64,000 nucleotides of DNA, taken from NCBI GenBank assembly GCA_021325145.1, contig JAJPHR010000053.1, positions 1 through 64,000 on the forward strand. The letters are read 5' to 3'. Origin of the DNA: Verrucomicrobiota bacterium. GTDB taxonomy: Bacteria; Verrucomicrobiota; Verrucomicrobiia; Limisphaerales; Pedosphaeraceae. Below are positions 62,561-64,000 of the stretch, piece by piece. Below the pieces are notes generated by a model. The model ran no database searches and was not told the origin of the DNA. It was given only the letters and a program-made list of their open reading frames with translations. The translations under genes and the position numbers were made by a program. Each line of letters starts with the position of its first letter. Positions within the stretch are counted from its first letter, which is position 1.

Positions 62561-62610
62561 ACACGACGGATATTGCCACGCACAGCGGGAGCTTTGCGCT
62601 CCGCTGTTCG
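62525..62610. repeat. GGAGCGCAGAGCTCC-type repeat at the end of manA
   Basis: GGAACCGGAGCGCAGAGCTCC (split here by family only) followed by CAGTTCTGCG and GCGGGAGCTTTGCGCTCCGC. It is related to repeats at 11280 and about 31433. The manA stop at 62558-62560 lies inside it. Confidence 0.6.
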
Positions 62611-62690
62611 GCGAGGCATTGCTCATTCCTGCTGGTGCTTGTATTTGGCGCGTGCGTGCGGCATCTTGATACCGGTACGATTCAACGGCC

Positions 62691-63128
62691 ATGTCTTCCA
62701 AACTAAAGGAATTCCTGCAGCGTTGGCTGATCAACACGGCCGCAGTGTTGGCGGCCACGCGCATCATCCCAGGTATTCATTACGACAAGCCCCTGGATTT
62801 GGTGATCGCGACCTTGCTGCTGGGGATCTTGAACGCTGTTTTACGGCCGCTGCTGACACTCCTCACCCTGCCCTTGCTGCTCGTGACCCTCGGTCTGTTC
62901 TACTTTGTGATCAACGCGCTGTTGCTCTATTTTGTCGGCAACATTGTCAGCGGTTTCCACGTCGACTCGTTTTGGGCGGCGTTCTGGGGCGGTCTCGTCA
63001 TTTCTTTTATTTCCCTGGTCTTAAACTCGCTCACCGGCACCGGCAATTCGCGCGTGACCGTCCGACGAGGCGGCCCACCGCCGCGCAATCGCCACGATGA
63101 CGGCGGCGGACCAGTGATTGATGTGTGA
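62691..63128 (+). CDS. Phage holin family / small polytopic membrane protein
   Basis: A 145-residue protein with four hydrophobic segments. LINTAAVLAATRIIPGIHYD, LDLVIATLLLGILNAVLRPL and TLPLLLVTLGLFYFVINALL match the Phage_holin_4_2 (YvlD-like) family, which is chromosomal and widespread and not evidence of a phage. The C-terminal tail is polar (RRGGPPPRNRHDDGGG). Function unknown. Confidence 0.85.
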   Translation: MSSKLKEFLQRWLINTAAVLAATRIIPGIHYDKPLDLVIATLLLGILNAVLRPLLTLLTLPLLLVTLGLFYFVINALLLYFVGNIVSGFHVDSFWAAFWGGLVISFISLVLNSLTGTGNSRVTVRRGGPPPRNRHDDGGGPVIDV

Positions 63129-63175
63129 GCCGGGTGCTTCCGGGTTGGCGCAAGGAAAACAGGCCGCACAGCCTT

Positions 63176-63901
63176 TTAAGGTGGGAGCGACAAATCCAAA
63201 AGTTGCGTTTGCGGGAGGCGGTTGGAAATGATGAACCGCGCAAGATTTGTCCAGCGCTGGCAGCGGTCGAGCACGATGCCGTCAGAAGTAGCAATGACCT
63301 GATCCGTATGAGAAAGCACATGGTCTGGACTGAACGTCAAGTCCACTTCCATCTTCCAACCAGCGTCCGCCGCAACTTCCAGGATGGCCGCCTTGAGGCG
63401 TCCGCTGTTCGACACCGGCTGGTCGAGCCACCATCGGCAGCAGCTCACGCCCCAGGCTGACGCGGTTTCGCCGATCAGGCGGAGGACCGGCACGGTTTCA
63501 CTCACCTGGCGATAACGCCCGTGAATGCCGGCGATGTCCCGGCAACACCCGTCGCGGCATAACAATACAATCCCGCCCGCGAGCGCACTTTCGAGAATGG
63601 TCAACACGTTGTAGCCGTCGAGCCAGAGTTCCCGTCCCCAGAGTTGGTCCGGTTCGACGAGCGATTGCCTGCGCTGGCCCACCTCTTCGCCCGAGCAGGC
63701 GAAGCGGGAGACGGCCATGCGCTGACGGCTGGCGAGGGTATGGCGATTGCCAACGAGCTCAATCGCCGAGCGGGCGGCATAGCCGCGGTCGAGCAGCCAG
63801 CAGAGGTCGGCAGCCGCGGCGCGCAATGCCGGGAGTTGCCGGGCGGCAAAAAGCCGCCCGTCCTGTGGGGCGGGCCCCCGATGCATCTGATGTCGTGCCA
63901 C
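63176..63901 (-). CDS. DUF434 family protein
   Basis: Up to 241 residues from a GTG at 63899-63901; ATG 63886 (MHRGPAPQDG) is another start. LCWLLDRGYAARSAIELVGNRH and LASRQRMAVSRFACSGEEVG are the family's N-terminal signature, followed by LWLDGYNVLTILESALAGG and a C-terminal part. DUF434 proteins are conserved but have no experimentally settled role that I know of. Confidence 0.82.
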   Translation of the reverse strand: MARHQMHRGPAPQDGRLFAARQLPALRAAAADLCWLLDRGYAARSAIELVGNRHTLASRQRMAVSRFACSGEEVGQRRQSLVEPDQLWGRELWLDGYNVLTILESALAGGIVLLCRDGCCRDIAGIHGRYRQVSETVPVLRLIGETASAWGVSCCRWWLDQPVSNSGRLKAAILEVAADAGWKMEVDLTFSPDHVLSHTDQVIATSDGIVLDRCQRWTNLARFIISNRLPQTQLLDLSLPP

Positions 63902-63942
63902 GGCAGGATATTGTCACAGGGGTTGGAAAAAGTCAGTTCCCG

Positions 63943-64000
63943 TTACTCCGTCGCGCCGTTGTTCTTTGCGATTTGCTCAGCTTGCTTAAAAGGAACCAGC
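63943..64000 (-). CDS. C-terminal end of an unidentified gene
   Basis: On the minus strand a frame enters from the right edge, reads LVPFKQAEQIAKNNGATE and stops at TAA (63943-63945). Only about 18 residues are visible, so neither the gene nor its reality can be confirmed. Confidence 0.3.
   Translation of the reverse strand, partial: LVPFKQAEQIAKNNGATE

Noticed and set aside
62691..63128. Holin-like gene as prophage evidence
   Set aside because: This holin family is a common chromosomal membrane protein family, and there are no other phage genes in the window.

Overview
The window reads as chromosomal DNA of a Verrucomicrobiota bacterium, most likely a Limisphaerales/Pedosphaeraceae-type lineage. 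This is an inference from content, not from a marker gene. The pointers are a very large PVC-type membrane dehydrogenase/HEAT/cytochrome c protein, a PEP-CTERM sorting tail, a Tat-exported Gfo/Idh/MocA oxidoreductase, OB-repeat sensor kinases, high GC, and many dispersed palindromic repeats between and even inside genes. There is no prophage, no complete IS and no CRISPR array. One tRNA gene, tRNA-Lys(UUU), is present.

Layout. (1) 1-4621, minus strand: purine operon purS-purQ-purL-purF, with purF running off the left edge. (2) 4718-5300: a 0.58-kb non-coding element with terminal inverted repeats and a duplicated core. (3) 5318-10025: a PQQ-propeller membrane protein divergent from a MarR regulator, a tiny lipoprotein, and an lpoB / TPR-lipoprotein / ycfL-like lipoprotein operon. 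(4) 10316-16402: hisF, then on the minus strand prmC-murA-small membrane protein-YfhO-like membrane protein. (5) 16563-25546: a secreted unknown, a 1-kb repeat patch, a DRE-TIM aldolase, a LysM protein coupled to the giant cytochrome, a zinc-ribbon membrane protein, an SDR epimerase and a PEP-CTERM remnant. (6) 25762-28813: two Hsp20 genes, a GmhA-like isomerase, Nudix, tadA and a CBM48 domain protein. (7) 29023-43952: a glycan and signalling region with polysaccharide deacetylase, two FkbM methyltransferases, two large coupled sensor kinases, an epimerase, an HddC-GmhB fusion, an HddA-like kinase, GT2, GT9 and a methyltransferase. (8) 44274-50473: tRNA-Lys, a PAS histidine kinase, a secreted nuclease-like protein, an FlbD-like protein, GNAT and DegP. 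(9) 50699-53515: an OmpR-type two-component pair and a Phd/ParE-like toxin-antitoxin pair. (10) 54154-64000: an oxidoreductase, an AsmA-like protein, zwf and pgl, a structured RNA with a terminator, accA, manA, a holin-like membrane protein, a DUF434 protein and a trace of one more gene.

How the parts fit. The heptose genes (gmhA-like at 26.8 kb; hddC-gmhB fusion and hddA-like at 39-41 kb) together supply every step expected for GDP-D-glycero-alpha-D-manno-heptose. They sit beside glycosyltransferases and sugar-modifying enzymes, so the region probably builds a surface glycan. zwf and pgl give the first two oxidative pentose-phosphate steps, and that pathway also makes sedoheptulose-7-phosphate, the GmhA substrate. 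DegP, the two-component pair and the LpoB set are envelope functions.

The most unusual feature of the window is the behaviour of the repeats. At least five palindromic repeat families recur here. Copies appear to be in frame inside purL and the YfhO-like gene, to form the apparent N-terminus of the giant cytochrome, and to supply the last codons of manA. The second most interesting object is an unassigned structured RNA upstream of accA with mutually exclusive pairings.
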